Positions 1-11,223 of a DNA stretch of 64,000 nucleotides are shown piece after piece. This DNA comes from Symbiodinium natans (taxonomy: Eukaryota; Sar; Dinophyceae; Suessiales; Symbiodiniaceae): the NCBI GenBank assembly GCA_905221605.1, contig CAJNDS010001802.1, positions 277,501-341,500 on the forward strand. The letters are read 5' to 3'. How positions within the stretch are numbered: position 1 is the stretch's first letter; each line of letters opens with the position of its first letter. Below the pieces are notes generated by a model. It had not been told where the DNA came from. It was given only the letters and a program-made list of their open reading frames with translations, and searched no databases. The position numbers were made by a program, and so were the translations under genes.

Positions 1-392
1 GCCGCGCAGCAGTTTCCAGTTTGAGGGGAAGCCATTTACCCAACGTTTCTCAATGTATTCTACTCCAAGCCTTCAGTACTGAGCTAGGCGGGCTGGCGCG
101 GCCAGCGCTTGGCGCGGCTGCAGACCTAGGGGAGGAGGTCGTGACGGCCCGCTTGCTCCAGGAGAAGCTCTTGAGTGGTTACGCAGTCCAAAAGAACTCC
201 GCTGGGACACTCAGTGCAAGGGTATTAGCCCCGAAAGCTATGCTCGCACGCTTTTACATAACGCTCTCCTCGGCTTGTTTCTTCGCTGCGCTTGTGCTCT
301 CAACGTCACACCAACCCACCTTGAACCCAACACCCTACACACTTTCACTTGCGCATCTTCCAATCAATGCTGGTGAGAAGGCCAACATTTCA
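1..392. other. No recognisable gene
   Basis: An open frame covers most of this stretch on the plus strand (about 125 codons, first possible start TTG at 21), but its translation has no domain or family I recognise. It ends where the hairpin repeats begin. It could be an exon or chance. Confidence 0.3.
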
Positions 393-565
393 GCCTAGTA
401 GTCCCGTTCGTCGGGTCAGGCTCATACAGTGCCTAGTAGTCCCGCTCGTCGGGTAAGGCAGCAAGATGTAACTTTCATTTCTATGCTTGGTCAAGACAGC
501 CTAGTAGTCCCGTCCGTCGGGTGAGGCAGTGCTGTGGCCTAGTAGTCCCGTTCGTCGGGTAAGGC
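393..565 (+). repeat. Four 29-bp hairpin repeats
   Basis: Four copies of a 29-bp unit lie at 393-421, 431-459, 499-527 and 537-565, separated by unrelated spacers of 9, 39 and 9 bp. Each begins GCCTAGTAGTCCCG and ends CGGG(T)NNAGGC or similar. In each, CCCG pairs with CGGG around a 5-nt loop (TTCGT, CTCGT, TCCGT, TTCGT), and the terminal GCC pairs with GGC. All differences between copies fall in the loop or in two bases just before the terminal GGC; no stem base has changed. That pattern suggests a structured element, either a small mobile hairpin or an RNA structure. Confidence 0.85.
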
Positions 566-1639
566 ACTGAAGAATGATGCTAGCTGGTTGCCAGTTGTTA
601 TTTCAGTTTCTTTAACTCACACTGCAGTGGCAGCGGCCTGAGCGAGAATATCTCTGAAAAAGGCGTTCTCCATGAGAAGCCTAAGTTTCCAGCTCAGTGC
701 TTTCACGCCATCCTACGCTAGCAGAAGCGGCCTGAGCCATAATTTTCCTCTAGTGAGGTCGCCTCCTGAACTTTAGCCTCCTGAACTTTAGCCTACGCAA
801 CTTCTTAGCAGGGTTTCACAGCTCAGACTTTTCCGCTTCATTTGCTCATTCTAGGCTGTGGTTGTGTAGCTGCCGTGTAGCCTTGTTTGTATTGTCAGTA
901 GTTTCTTGAAGCAGCCGCTTAAGCCATAAGCACCACTCTGGAGCTACTGCTTTTCCTTACCTGCACGTTTCGTCGCTCATATCTGCTGCATCAGCCTGAG
1001 CGCGGGAGAGTTTTGTCTAAGTAGCAGCTGCCCATAGTCTAAAGCGCTAGCTCTTCTTCTCAACTGACCGAGCTTTTAAGTCGGGGATAACCTTTTCGGA
1101 ACTGTGAATAATACTTTGATTGATTGCTCTGCTTTTTGAACAACTGCACTGCTCTACTCATGGGTTTGGGTTTCAGGTCGTGTTTTCTTGTCGGTTCGTA
1201 AAGTGCAAGGTGCAGTTTTTGCTTGCTGTACACGGACTTGGTCAAAAAAATCGTGTGAGGTCCCCCTCCTGGTTAAAGTCCACCGTGTTGCAGCTAGTTT
1301 GTGCAGAGTGCAGTTTTGCCTGCTGTGCACGGCCGGGTCACCATTGTACAGTTGATGAAAATTGACATCGTGCTTGTGAAACCGCGTGAGGTCTCCTCCT
1401 AGTCCACTGACCTCCGTGTTGCAGCTAGTCTAGCCCAGCTTTTGGCGACAGCTGCCGGGCGAGACAGTCAACAAATGCGCTTTTCTTGTCCTGCCATTTT
1501 CATTCGTTTGCTAGAGGCTTTACCTCACACACAGCGCTCAAGTTGACTTAGAATTAGCCGTCACTTTAAGTCATTCTACCCTCGATGCCCGCCAAGGTGT
1601 GGGACATGACCCGCCATGCGTCCGGAATGGAAGGAATGA
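566..1639. other. Intergenic stretch with degenerate repeats
   Basis: No gene recognised. A word close to GCRGCGGCCTGAGC recurs near 631, 724, 911 and 989. A 14-bp unit (GCCTCCTGAACTTTA) is doubled at 762-790. Two diverged tandem copies of a longer unit contain CGTGTGAGGTCYCCTCCT and GTGTTGCAGCTAGT (1251-1299 and 1383-1429), with related GCAGTTTT...GCTGTNCACGG segments at 1211 and 1309. It looks like decaying tandem-repeat DNA. Confidence 0.5.
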
Positions 1640-2368
<729 letters not shown>

Positions 2369-2692
2369 ATAGAACTGGTAGTGTTGGGGTTTCAGAGCTT
2401 GGGTAGAGGTTGAAACTTCAGATTGGTTCCGGCTTCCGAGTGAAAGGTTTCCCAATACATAAACAAAGCGGGAGAGTGCTTCGCACCCCCATTTTGCCGT
2501 TAGGCAAAAAATTTAAGTGGTCTCAGTTGATCCGACAGCTATAGTAACGAATGTTGGCTCGTTCGCAACGGTTTGGAGTAGACGTTAATATTGTACAAAA
2601 TATAATCATAACATATATATATACATATAAAAGGTCACATACAAGTGAAACACAACAGACAGGGTGTCAAGGAAACTCCTTACACCTTGTTG
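2369..2692. other. Intergenic stretch
   Basis: No gene recognised. Contains an AT-rich patch (2590-2630) with ATATATATAC words. Confidence 0.4.
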
Positions 2693-2820
2693 CCGAATCA
2701 TGGTTTTAAGTTGGGCCCAAGAAGGCCCCTCCTGCGAAATCATTCAAGTTGAGGCCCTTCCGGCGAAATCATGGTTTCAAGTTAGGCCCAGGAAGGCCCC
2801 TCCAGCGAAATCATGGTTTA
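2693..2820 (+). repeat. Short tandem repeat, about 42-bp unit
   Basis: Three and a half imperfect copies of a unit reading GAAATCATGGTTTCAAGTT followed by (A/G)GGCCCARGAAGGCCCCTCC(T/A)GC. The second copy is internally shortened. No coding function is evident. Confidence 0.75.
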
Positions 2821-3892
2821 GGGCGGCAGAAGAGCTTTCCCCCCCACCCCCCCACATCAGAAAAAAGTCGCGAAAACGGCATGGGTACTTGTTTTTGAGG
2901 TCCCCGCGATGTCCATTCCGAGCCAAAGAGTTGCTGTGCAACATAACGCAGAATGATCTGGCAGCGATTTGTGACAGGAGAAGCACAGCTATAGGTTTTC
3001 AGAGAAGCACCACATGGAAGTACCCCAAAATTGACCATGAACAGGTATTATCATCGCACAAATGTGGAGGAAACGATTTGGGCTCGTTTTCCTATTCGGA
3101 AAGTTGAGGCATGTAATTTTGGGGTGCAAGTTCTGCCTGCTGTTCCGAACATGATTTGCAGTTCTTTTCCGTTTTTTGGCTACGCATGTATGCATGTTTG
3201 CAGCCTTTGCAGCTGACAGCATGAACTGGTTTGCTCGCGCGTTCTTTGACAGCCCCCACAGAAGTTTTCTTGGGCCACAGCATAGGTAGCCACCCCAGGT
3301 CAGCAGCCCCACGGACAGAATCCCAACCTCGTTCATCCAACCTAGCCAGTGGAGCTCCTAACTGCCTGATGTCCGTGCAAGATGGATGGCAGCTCTGGTT
3401 GCAATTGTTGCAAGGTTCTTGTGTTACATATAGTCGCGAATATTTCAATATCCAATATCACGTATAGTCTGCTTCTTTTGCTAGATGTATAGGCTGTGCA
3501 GCATGCGTTGTCTTCCCCAAGTCTTCAATGGGACTTCGCAGATGCTCGGTGTCAATCGGCGGGACATGCGGGATCAATGTCCGGCGGAACTTTTATGAAC
3601 GCAGGCCAGGACACCGGGCAAGGCAAATGGTTGACTCACACTTTAACTTTCGTCTAACAAACCCACGCCGAGGGTGGGGCCAGAGTCCCCCAATTTTTTC
3701 GCATCCTCAATTTCAAAACCGTAGCAATGCCTGCTTCTAAAAAACCTTTGAAGGGTAAACAGGGGCCCATGTACACTTCAAAGGCTGTTTTGAGGACCCC
3801 GGCCCCTCCCTTTAAAGTTTCAAAGCCGTTACACTTTTAAAAATGCCGCCCCATCTAAATCTTGAAGGTTTTTAAAGTCATATAGATGTACA
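2821..3892. other. No recognisable gene
   Basis: Open frames of 60-120 codons exist on both strands and overlap one another, but none has a recognisable domain or paired splice signals. The stretch ends in the (TATATG)n array. Confidence 0.4.
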
Positions 3893-3999
<107 letters not shown>

Positions 4000-4213
4000 C
4001 ACTCACTCACGGCCTTCGAAGAGTCTTCAAGCCGAGCAGGGGGACTTAGCCCCGGCGTGTTGGCAGCTGTTGGGCAGACCAACAAGTAGCAACGTTGGTA
4101 CGGGAGACAACGGGGGTTAGGAACTCAGCCTTCCTGTAACCACACGACAAAGCCGAACAACAGGCAAAACGGCGGTGTCCATACCCCGCCTCACTGGTCG
4201 TTTGCCAGCTCGT

Positions 4214-4837
4214 TTACTGCAATGCATCCAACATTTCTTGGATCTGTCGCTCTAGCCCACCACGAGGGGCTTGCCCGAGCCTACGCTTCGCGCCGCTCGC
4301 AACAAGGGCTCGTTCTAGTGACTCAAACACTGTACACCAGTCACTGCGGCAAGCCAAGTTCAACTTCACCGTTCTTTTATCCCATGCTTTACGAAAGCGA
4401 GCAACATGAACATGCAGCGCAATGGAGTTCGGGTCTGAGCCAGGCTTTGTGATACTGTCAAAATGCTGTTTGAGAATGTCCGCATCCTCCTTGGTTGCCG
4501 CACTCCCCACTGCAGCATTCACGATTGCAGCCCACACGTGTACATGAATAGGCCCCAACGCGTCGATCTTCTTTTCATTGCCTTGTACAGCTTTCATTCT
4601 CTCCACATGGTTCTTTGCAGCATCACTTCCCGCAACAGCGATAGCACTGTCCCGAGGAACAATGAACGTACACAAGATGGCCGATTGCGGCTCTCTGATT
4701 TCCAACGAGTTCTTTAAACACAACTTGGCAAGCATCTCGAGCATCTTCTTCTCTTTGCTTGCAAGGCCCTCGTCATCCTGAAGCCGCGGTTGTTTCACAG
4801 GTCGTGCCCCTTCTTGCGTCTGCTGAAACCATGACAT
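4214..4837 (-). CDS. Hypothetical protein, LINE-ORF1-like
   Basis: A 208-codon frame starting at ATG 4837 (MSWFQQTQEGARPVKQPR...) and stopping at 4214. It begins 22 nt after the stop of the upstream frame, so the two look dicistronic. The open frame extends 44 codons upstream of this ATG into the previous gene, but MSWF is the more natural start. Visible: a basic, proline-rich N-terminus (VKQPR), then a largely helical body (KKMLEMLAKLCLKNSLEIRE) and a basic C-terminus. From memory, small proteins opening MSWF with a charged N-terminal segment are common near dinoflagellate non-LTR elements; I infer an ORF1-like or accessory protein of a LINE remnant. No catalytic motif is present. Confidence 0.5.
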   Translation of the reverse strand: MSWFQQTQEGARPVKQPRLQDDEGLASKEKKMLEMLAKLCLKNSLEIREPQSAILCTFIVPRDSAIAVAGSDAAKNHVERMKAVQGNEKKIDALGPIHVHVWAAIVNAAVGSAATKEDADILKQHFDSITKPGSDPNSIALHVHVARFRKAWDKRTVKLNLACRSDWCTVFESLERALVASGAKRRLGQAPRGGLERQIQEMLDALQ

Positions 4838-4859
4838 CTTTACCACTACACAATGAAGC

Positions 4860-5585
4860 TCAAGACCTTGGCACTTGAGGAAAATGCTGCGCGATGCACT
4901 GTAGCAACTCATGTAGCGACGAATGCACGGCGTCACAGATAGGGCATACCAGAACCGCTGGCGGTACAACCTTCGTGCATGTGACGCTGCCTGCGCCAGT
5001 ACACCGATGCACCCGAAGAGTATTGCGTATGTGATTCGGCGTGGTCCGGATACTCGTCAACACATGCTTGCAAAAAGGGCATTGGTTACACACTGCTGCA
5101 CGCACATGTGGGTGTACATGTCCATGTGTTCCTCCGTTAGTTCTTCGCTGATGCATAGCCAACGCTTGCGCAGTCCCAAAAGTGGCCGTGCATGCACTGC
5201 CATCTTCGCACTTGCAATCACACGCAAACAACCGCCCCTCTTCCGCGTCGCTACCCACCTGACCCTGCATTTGTCGCTCCTCGCTGTGAGGCATGGGGAC
5301 GACGACGCCAGGAGGAGGAACACAAACGGAAAAGAATGACGAGCGAAGCTCAGGACAATCAATAGCCAGGAAATCCGCCCGATAATCTGTGAACACAAGG
5401 AAAAACCTATCTCCGATGCCATGTAATCTCTCTGCTGCTGAATCCAGTTTAAGCAATGTGGCCACGTCCTCCTGGAATTGGTTAACAGTATCCGCAAAAC
5501 CTCCATCATCCCGGACTGTTGCTGTCGCATCCCAGTGTAGTTTGCCAAACACCACCGCCAAAACAGTTTTGTGAAGATGAGGGCA
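4860..5585 (-). CDS. Cysteine/histidine-rich zinc-finger protein, 5'-truncated
   Basis: About 240 codons open to a TAA next to the (TATATG)n array; there is no good ATG near the start, so the N-terminus is probably lost in the microsatellite. The first half contains a Gln/Asp-rich helical segment. The second half carries Cys/His pairs resembling C2H2 fingers: CDCKCEDGSACTATFGTAQ...MHQRR, CNQCPFCKHVL...HIRNTLRVHRC and CPICDAVHSSLHELLQC...H. Zinc fingers of this kind sit at the N-terminus of some LINE and R2-like proteins. Neighbour: the 4214-4837 frame follows after 22 nt. Host gene or non-LTR element remnant cannot be decided from sequence alone; the microsatellite borders favour the element. 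Confidence 0.5.
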   Translation of the reverse strand, partial: CPHLHKTVLAVVFGKLHWDATATVRDDGGFADTVNQFQEDVATLLKLDSAAERLHGIGDRFFLVFTDYRADFLAIDCPELRSSFFSVCVPPPGVVVPMPHSEERQMQGQVGSDAEEGRLFACDCKCEDGSACTATFGTAQALAMHQRRTNGGTHGHVHPHVRAAVCNQCPFCKHVLTSIRTTPNHIRNTLRVHRCTGAGSVTCTKVVPPAVLVCPICDAVHSSLHELLQCIAQHFPQVPRS

Positions 5586-5586
5586 T

Positions 5587-5634
<48 letters not shown>

Positions 5635-5647
5635 CATGTACATGTAC

Positions 5648-5679
<32 letters not shown>

Positions 5680-5725
5680 GTATAGGTATAGGTATCGGTA
5701 TAGGTATAGGTAGATGTATATGTAC

Positions 5726-5759
<34 letters not shown>

Positions 5760-5816
5760 TTCTGCATCTGCATCTGCATATGTATATGTATATGTTTATG
5801 TTTATGTTATGTTTAT
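5586..5816. repeat. (TATATG)n microsatellite, right of the zinc-finger ORF pair
   Basis: Hexamer array like that at 3893-3998, with variant blocks (TACATG, TATAGG, TGCATC, TATGTT). The ORF pair at 4214-5585 lies exactly between the two arrays. Confidence 0.95.
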
Positions 5817-6216
5817 GTAAAACAACCGACTTGGCTTGGACCGGGACGCCACTCAAGTTTTAGAAGCCTGCAAAGCTTCTAAGACAAATTCTGGATCCAA
5901 GCCCTGAGCTGATGCTTGGACCACGAGGCTTGGGGCAAATCGTTTGATTTAGGCCAGGGTGCGCAGGTTCCACGGCCCCGCAAAAACGAAAACCATAGAG
6001 GAAAGCATCGCAATTTTAACGCTACGCGAGCCGCCTCGGCCTGAGCCCAAACCAGGGGGCTGGGGGCAGGGTGGGAAAGGCTTTGGAGGCCGATGGTTGG
6101 TTTGGTGGGGGAGAGGGGGTGGGGCGGGGTGGGGGGGAGGCAGAGGCAGGGAGGTGGCGGGTGGCGGCCCCTGTGGCAGGCTGAAGTGCCGCCTGGCAAA
6201 GGGGGGGCTACCCATT
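5817..6216. other. G-rich intergenic stretch
   Basis: No gene recognised. A purine/G-rich run (about 6050-6150, GGGGGTGGGGCGGGGTGGGGG type) could form quadruplex DNA. Confidence 0.4.
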
Positions 6217-6642
6217 TCAGGCCAAAAAGTGCATAAAGGGGTGCAAACCTGGTCCCTGAGCTGTGGGGTGGGGTGCCTGCTTTGCGCCACCCAGACACCT
6301 ACGGCCCAAGGCCTCGGCGGACCATGCAGTGACAATGGTCAGCAAAAACTGAACGTTGGCCCAAGGTATCAGCCGGCGTACCTCTGCAGCGAGCAGTACG
6401 TCTCGCAGGCCCTCCCTCAAAGTTCGATACTGACGCGTGCCAGGTGTGTCAGGACTCTGCCTAGCGTGCAGCAGATTTTCTTGTTTCTCCGTCGTCAAGC
6501 AACTGAAAGTTGAATTTGTTCCAAATCTTGCATCGTCCAAGTTTGTCCGGTTGACTGCAGCACCAGTTAGATCCCCAAACTGCACCTCCAGCTCTCGAAA
6601 AGAAGTGGGGTTACATAGGAGAGCTCTTTTTACAGCTTCCAT
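6217..6642 (-). CDS. Hypothetical protein or exon
   Basis: A 141-codon frame with ATG at 6642 (MEAVKRALLCNPTSFRELEV...). The first 100 residues read like a folded, mixed-composition protein (FRELEVQFGDLTGAAVNRTN, LREGLRDVLLAAEVRRLIPW); the last 35, Pro/Gly-rich, may be read-through into an intron. An overlapping minus-strand frame upstream (6611-6889) could be a preceding exon in another phase. No family recognised. Confidence 0.35.
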   Translation of the reverse strand: MEAVKRALLCNPTSFRELEVQFGDLTGAAVNRTNLDDARFGTNSTFSCLTTEKQENLLHARQSPDTPGTRQYRTLREGLRDVLLAAEVRRLIPWANVQFLLTIVTAWSAEALGRRCLGGAKQAPHPTAQGPGLHPFMHFLA

Positions 6643-7340
6643 GCGGCCAGTTCTTTGCAAGTTGCCAAGTCAAGTCCCTAGCTCGTGGCACAGGATCCGT
6701 CAGAGTGTCCCTGGTCGTACAGCTCGGCATGGCAGGCATGGCCTCTTCAGGAAGTGGTGGGCCCCTTCTATCGGGTCTGGATTTTCTCGAGCTCATTTTT
6801 GAGACTTGGGAGTGGGGTTCACTGGAGCTTCGCCGCGCGTCATGCCCAACCTCAAAGCTGGATGCAGGTGCGTATCGAAATGCTGACATCTGTGCAAAGG
6901 GTCAGTCGGACAACATGAGGGCTACAAACTTGCTCATATGTTTTCAAGCTTTCCACCCCCTTTACCGAGGCTATCTTGTAAAATGTTCGCTTCGTACTAA
7001 TCCTATGCAGGCCCAGCGCCGCATGCGAATATCTTGACCTAGCATTCGCTGGAGGTCTGGAATGAGACGGGCGAATCTGTCTACATCCAGGATGATCCGA
7101 TGTCAGCGTTGTCATGCTTCAAGCCCTTGTTGTTACATAACGGATCGGTAGATGCGGGTTGGATCTTCGCGTTGAAAACTCAAATGAGCGTTTATCGGTT
7201 TGTGCAAGCAGGCTTAGTCGTGGTTTGTGCACACTCAGCCCACAAGGGTTCATGCTCGTGGTCGGTTCGGTGCCGAGTTCTCTATCCTGTAGCAACGTCC
7301 GATCAGATGACTTCGATGTTGAGGATGGGTGGGTCTCCAG
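6643..7340. other. Probable intron/intergenic DNA
   Basis: No gene recognised with confidence. A plus-strand stretch ending ...GCTGGATGCAG/GTGCGT near 6870 could be an exon with a GT donor, and 7036-7100 is the first copy of the duplication described at 7036-8166. Confidence 0.3.
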
Positions 7341-8166
7341 GAGCTGCAGAACTTAAAGGCCGCGTTGGCCGCCGCCGAGGTTGCATGCTTCGGCTTGCTG
7401 TCATTCTTTTTCCAATCTGAACATGAGGATCCTCTACAAACGGTTGCGCATGGGTGCGCCATGTTGCGCCGTGAAGCTGCATGTTGAGGCGGAGGCCTGT
7501 GTGGCCAAAGAAGAGCTGAGGGCGACCAGGGAAGAGCTCTTGAAGAGTCAGTCACAGGTTGTCCGGCCGCCCTGCACACATGTCAGCCCTTCGATCAATG
7601 CATGGCCATTGCTGTTACCATTAAGTTTGGAGAGCTTTCACATGAGGTCTGGAATGGGACAGGCGAACCTGTCGACATTCAGGATGATCCGATGTGAGAG
7701 TTATCATGCATGCTGTGGGGTTTGGCCAGGAGTCAAGGCTGTGGCCCTGGAATTTCTGACATGTGGGAGTTTCTGGTCTGCTTTGATACGAGGACGGCAC
7801 CCCGCGATCATCGGCCTCATCCGAGGCATGCTGCGCAAGCACTTGGTGAGTCTGTATACAGCCAAGCTCACACTCATGGTCGGTTCTGTTCCTTACAATG
7901 GTGCAATTCGAGTTCTTTGTCCTGTGCATCAGCATAATCTTGCTGTTGAAGATGGGTGGGTCTCGAGGATCTCCAGAAGTTGAAGGCCGCGTTGGCCGCC
8001 GCCCAGGTTTCATGCTTGGGCTTGCTGTCAGTCTTGTTTTACTTTGAACATGAGGATCCTGATGAAGCGGTTGCGCCATGTTGCGCTTCATGTTGAGGCG
8101 GAGGCCTGCGTGGCCAAAGAAGAGCTGCGGGCGACCAGAAAAGAGCTCTTGAAGACTCAGCGTGAG
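7036..8166 (+). repeat. Tandem duplication of an exon-intron block, about 0.6 kb
   Basis: Two successive blocks share the same order of segments: GAGGTCTGGAATGRGACRGGCGAA (7036 and 7645), a CATGGTCGGTTC-like segment (near 7255 and 7875), the exon at 7341/7968 and the exon at 7489/8098. Exons are more alike than introns, as expected for a coding duplication. Confidence 0.75.
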
Positions 8167-8441
8167 GTGCCGCAAGCCGTGCACGCATTGGGGCGCGTGT
8201 AAGGTTATGCAAAATTCTGGGGAAGGACCGCATGGAAGGAGAGTTTGATTTTTGCTACAGCTACTCCAGTAAAATGCACACCAATGTAAACTGGGCACAG
8301 ATAAGCAAACCCCAAGTACAAGTATGTGATGTTACTTTCCCTCAGCCAGAGGTGCACGAAAGAGACTGCCAGCTGGTCCGGCTGCAAATGGAGCGGCTTC
8401 AGCTCCAGAGGGGTATAGTGGACGCCCAGTGGGAGGCGCAG
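7341..8441 (+). CDS. Coiled-coil protein, duplicated exons (partial gene)
   Basis: Proposed exons: 7341-7379 (39 nt), 7489-7557 (69 nt), 7968-8006 (39 nt), 8098-8166 (69 nt), 8352-8441 (90 nt). All start after AG, all but the first-base context read AG/G, all end at GT, and all are multiples of three. Exons 1 and 3 encode ELQNLKAALAAAE and DLQKLKAALAAAQ; exons 2 and 4 encode AEACVAKEELRATREELLKS and a close variant; exon 5 encodes VHERDCQLVRLQMERLQLQR and onward. Leucine/alanine heptad spacing and charge pattern indicate a long alpha-helical coiled coil lengthened by exon duplication. Both ends of the gene are unidentified; more exons probably lie outside. Function unknown; structural or cytoskeletal is a guess. 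Confidence 0.65.
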
Positions 8442-9013
8442 GTGCGCAGGGTGAACGACCTCCGGGTTCTTGCTGAGACAGCGCGGATTCCACTGGGCCT
8501 TTGATGAACAGGCCGAGTTTACGGAGTTCGGCAAGGGTTCAGCAGTCTTCGTTCAAGCATGCTTTTGCTCGACTTGGGTTTGAGCCGAATACAAGATGCC
8601 TCAAATGGCAGTAAGAATGCGGTGGGGAGTCAGGTCTGCGCCGCTCGCGCCATCAAGAAGGTGCGCCGGCTGGATTGCGTTTGGTGGCTTTTGCATGACG
8701 TCATGCGCATGGCTGGGGATGGCACAGTCGCAGTTCGATAGATGTCTTCTGCACATTCGACTCAAAGTCGCGAGGAGGTGTAAAACAGATCCCACACCCG
8801 AAGCTTTCAAGAGCAAGAACCATTGACAGTGGGTTTGGTTGCAAATGCTGTGGAGTGCCTTAATTTCCGGACGATGGCCTGCGCACGGTCAGCTACGAGC
8901 TCGATATACATGTATATATATATGTACATATATATATATAGGATGCATGAATTGATCCCAACCATTGATGCTCTCATCCTGGAAATTGTTTCCTGATCTT
9001 GTGTTGAGAATAC
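8442..9013. other. Intron/intergenic with short AT microsatellite
   Basis: A possible plus-strand exon ends ...GCCATCAAGAAG/GTGCGC near 8660. 8905-8942 is an alternating TA/CATG-rich run able to fold on itself. Nothing else recognised. Confidence 0.35.
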
Positions 9014-9553
9014 CTTCTGGCGCAAAAGTGGGAATAGAACAGCAACCTTAGGATCAAAGGGGTCAAGTCCTCGCAGCCAGATGCTGCGTTCGCCACAATG
9101 TAATGGGAGTTTCTCAAACGCGGAGTACCGGGGACAAGTGGACACTACAAAGAGATCATGGGGCTTCCTTGGGGATGAGACAGCCTAGATGCTCTTCAGC
9201 TACAGGATGTGACATGACAACCCTCAAGTGCCTGCGGCAACGATGCAGCTCGCCTGGTATGTATAGTATAGGGTAAAAAACATTCCAGGCCAACAACCAG
9301 GCTCAGCGACATCATAAAGTTCTGCAGAAAGTGCCTTGGCAAGTGATGTGAGGAGAACTTGGAGGCTGTCCACGTCAACACGTTGTGTGGGGTTCTTGAC
9401 AGCGTCAAAAACGATGCGCCTTGTCATGCCTCCCTGCTCAGACATGTCTAGGTGACTGGTCGGATTTCGATCAATTCAGGGGGGTCTACTAGGATGCCCA
9501 GCAAGCGTTTTAGGCGCTCATGCACGCGCAGCAGCCGCTCAGTGATGTTGCCC
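9014..9553 (-). CDS. Three-exon gene fragment, unknown function
   Basis: Minus-strand exons, transcribed from high to low coordinates. Exon 9553-9490 starts after TCAG and ends at a GT donor; it encodes NITERLLRVHERLKRLLGIL. Exon 9433 to about 9300 follows an AG/G acceptor in matching phase and encodes GGMTRRIVFDAVKNP, then DSLQVLLTSLAKALSAELYD; it ends near a GT (9297) or GC donor. The exon ending at 9014 starts at 9185 or 9167 and encodes KPHDLFVVSTCPRYSAFEK, then ERSIWLRGLDPFDPK. Translations are protein-like and phases largely agree. I recognise no family. Further exons on both sides are likely. Confidence 0.5.
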
Positions 9554-10524
9554 CTGATTTTTTCATCATGAAGCCTTCCTCCCTAAACCCTAATTCTGGA
9601 GTAAAGGGTGTTCCAGCGACGGATTGAAGTAATGCTTGCCATGGTGTCTTGGGCAGTGGGGCCGATGGAGGTCATGGGAGTGGCGGAGGCATCGCCGACG
9701 GGAGTGGGTGCCGGTGTCTGGGGCGGATGGGGCGGGGAGGCATCCAGGTAAATTACACTATGCTTGAAAAAAAGGATCTTGAATCTTAACAGGTGGAGGC
9801 CGGCTGCGTGAACGGAAAGAAGCACGGAACCGAGAATGGAAGGATGTTGGGGAGGGGAGAGGGTGGAGAGGGCGGAGAGGGTGGAGAGGGCGCGGAAAGG
9901 GCGCGGAGTACGAGCAGTAAGACCGCATCCAAAGCGAGGGCAGGATGACCGTCCCAACCGCTCGCACCGCAAAATCTAGTCTTAAGTGAGGGTGTGAGTT
10001 GGCTCTGCATGCAGTGCCTGCCTTGTCAACCCTCCCCGCTCAGGCAGGGCTCACTTGGAAAATTCGTGGCCCAGAACCTGAAGCTCCTTGGCCTGTTGGC
10101 GCTCTTGTTGGCAAAGAGGCTGGGCTCTGAGTAAGTTGTCAGTGACACTTGTCTTGTCCCAACTGGAGACACATGGGGGCTGCTTGGCCAAAGGGTTCAG
10201 TTCTTGGCCTTCCCCCGCAGCCGAGACTGTACTGCATGAGACCCAGGTTATATTGGCTGGATTTATGCTAGGAGCAAAGGTGCCTGGGCAGCCCCATAGT
10301 CTGCAAATACAAGGTGACATGGACAGAGGTTCCCCCGTCACACTTGGTTGTTGGCGGAGATGCATGGCAGCTGCGAGAACCTATTGTAGACTTGCCCTGC
10401 AGAGGGCAACCTTGGAAATGTTTCTTGTTCGCTTTCTGGAAGCTCGTTTTAGCAAGCGGTCAGGCAAAAGCTTCTACACCGGATCTTGCACAGGCAGGGG
10501 GTTAGCAATGTTCCACGACATTAC
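9554..10524. other. Mixed intron-like DNA
   Basis: Contains a purine-rich minisatellite (about 9840-9905, GGGCGGAGAGGGTGGAGA type). A minus-strand frame ending at 10051 with a helical C-terminus (QQERQQAKELQVLGHEFSK) could be a terminal exon; the opposite strand is also open, so I do not call it. Confidence 0.3.
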
Positions 10525-10673
10525 CCAATTGCTTCCTCATGTCATCATGATCGGAGAGAGAGCCGCTGGCTCTTGGAACGCCTTGCCCTTGCAGCAGCCC
10601 AAGCCGCATAACGCCAGGTGCCAGAAGACCTAGCATCCACTTCAAGACAAGAAGTTCAGTCTGGCGAGCGCGC
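10525..10673 (-). CDS. Candidate exon, unknown protein
   Basis: On the minus strand an AG/G acceptor (exon base 10673) leads into 49 codons (ARQTELLVLKWMLGLLAPGV..., then SGSLSDHDDMRKQLG) ending at a GTAATG donor. The translation is protein-like with a hydrophobic helix. It could belong with neighbouring minus-strand exons at 9.0-9.6 kb or 11.2-11.4 kb. No family recognised. Confidence 0.35.
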
Positions 10674-11223
10674 CTTTTGTCTGAGTGCTGGAAGGGTCCA
10701 TTTTCAGGCTTTAACACCAAAAACGAAGTATGGATGGCCAGCATGACAAGCCTTAGCTCACATGGAGGTTGGATTCCTTGCGCGTGTGGTTCGTCACTAC
10801 TATGCATCACTTCAGATTATGGTGTTCATAGCCTTTGTGGCCTTCCGCCTAGATTGTGCCACTTGGTGTGTTTTTGCGGTATGTCTTTCTTTCGACATGT
10901 CCTCCACAAAGAAGCATCTTGGGTGCCTTCCTGTTGGATGCTGTTCTCGAATGTTACGTGATTCCCACGGAGTCTTAGTAGCCTGAACTTTGAAGCCACA
11001 GGTGACAGTGGTAGGCGTTGATCGTTGATAGAACACACCAATAAGCAGTCAATTTCATGCAGGCCCAAACAGAATCAATGGCATGAGATTCCTGAAAGTC
11101 CAAGCAAATCGATACAGTGACTAAATGACCGACCTTTTGGGCAGTGAACGACAGGTGCAAACTCATAGTAGCAGCTTGGCAACCGAAGCAGTTTTGACCC
11201 CCCATAACACCCATTAGAGTCAC
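10674..11223. other. Probable intron
   Basis: Lies between two minus-strand candidate exons; no convincing coding segment of its own. Confidence 0.3.

Noticed and set aside
393..565. CRISPR-like or tRNA-like repeats
   Set aside because: Only four units, unequal spacers, no tRNA arms or boxes; best described as hairpin repeats.
4923..5339. Plus-strand frame opposite the zinc-finger ORFs
   Set aside because: Antisense shadow of the Cys/His-rich minus-strand frames.
10088..10633. 181-codon plus-strand frame
   Set aside because: No domain, and the opposite strand carries better-supported exon signals; probably a shadow.
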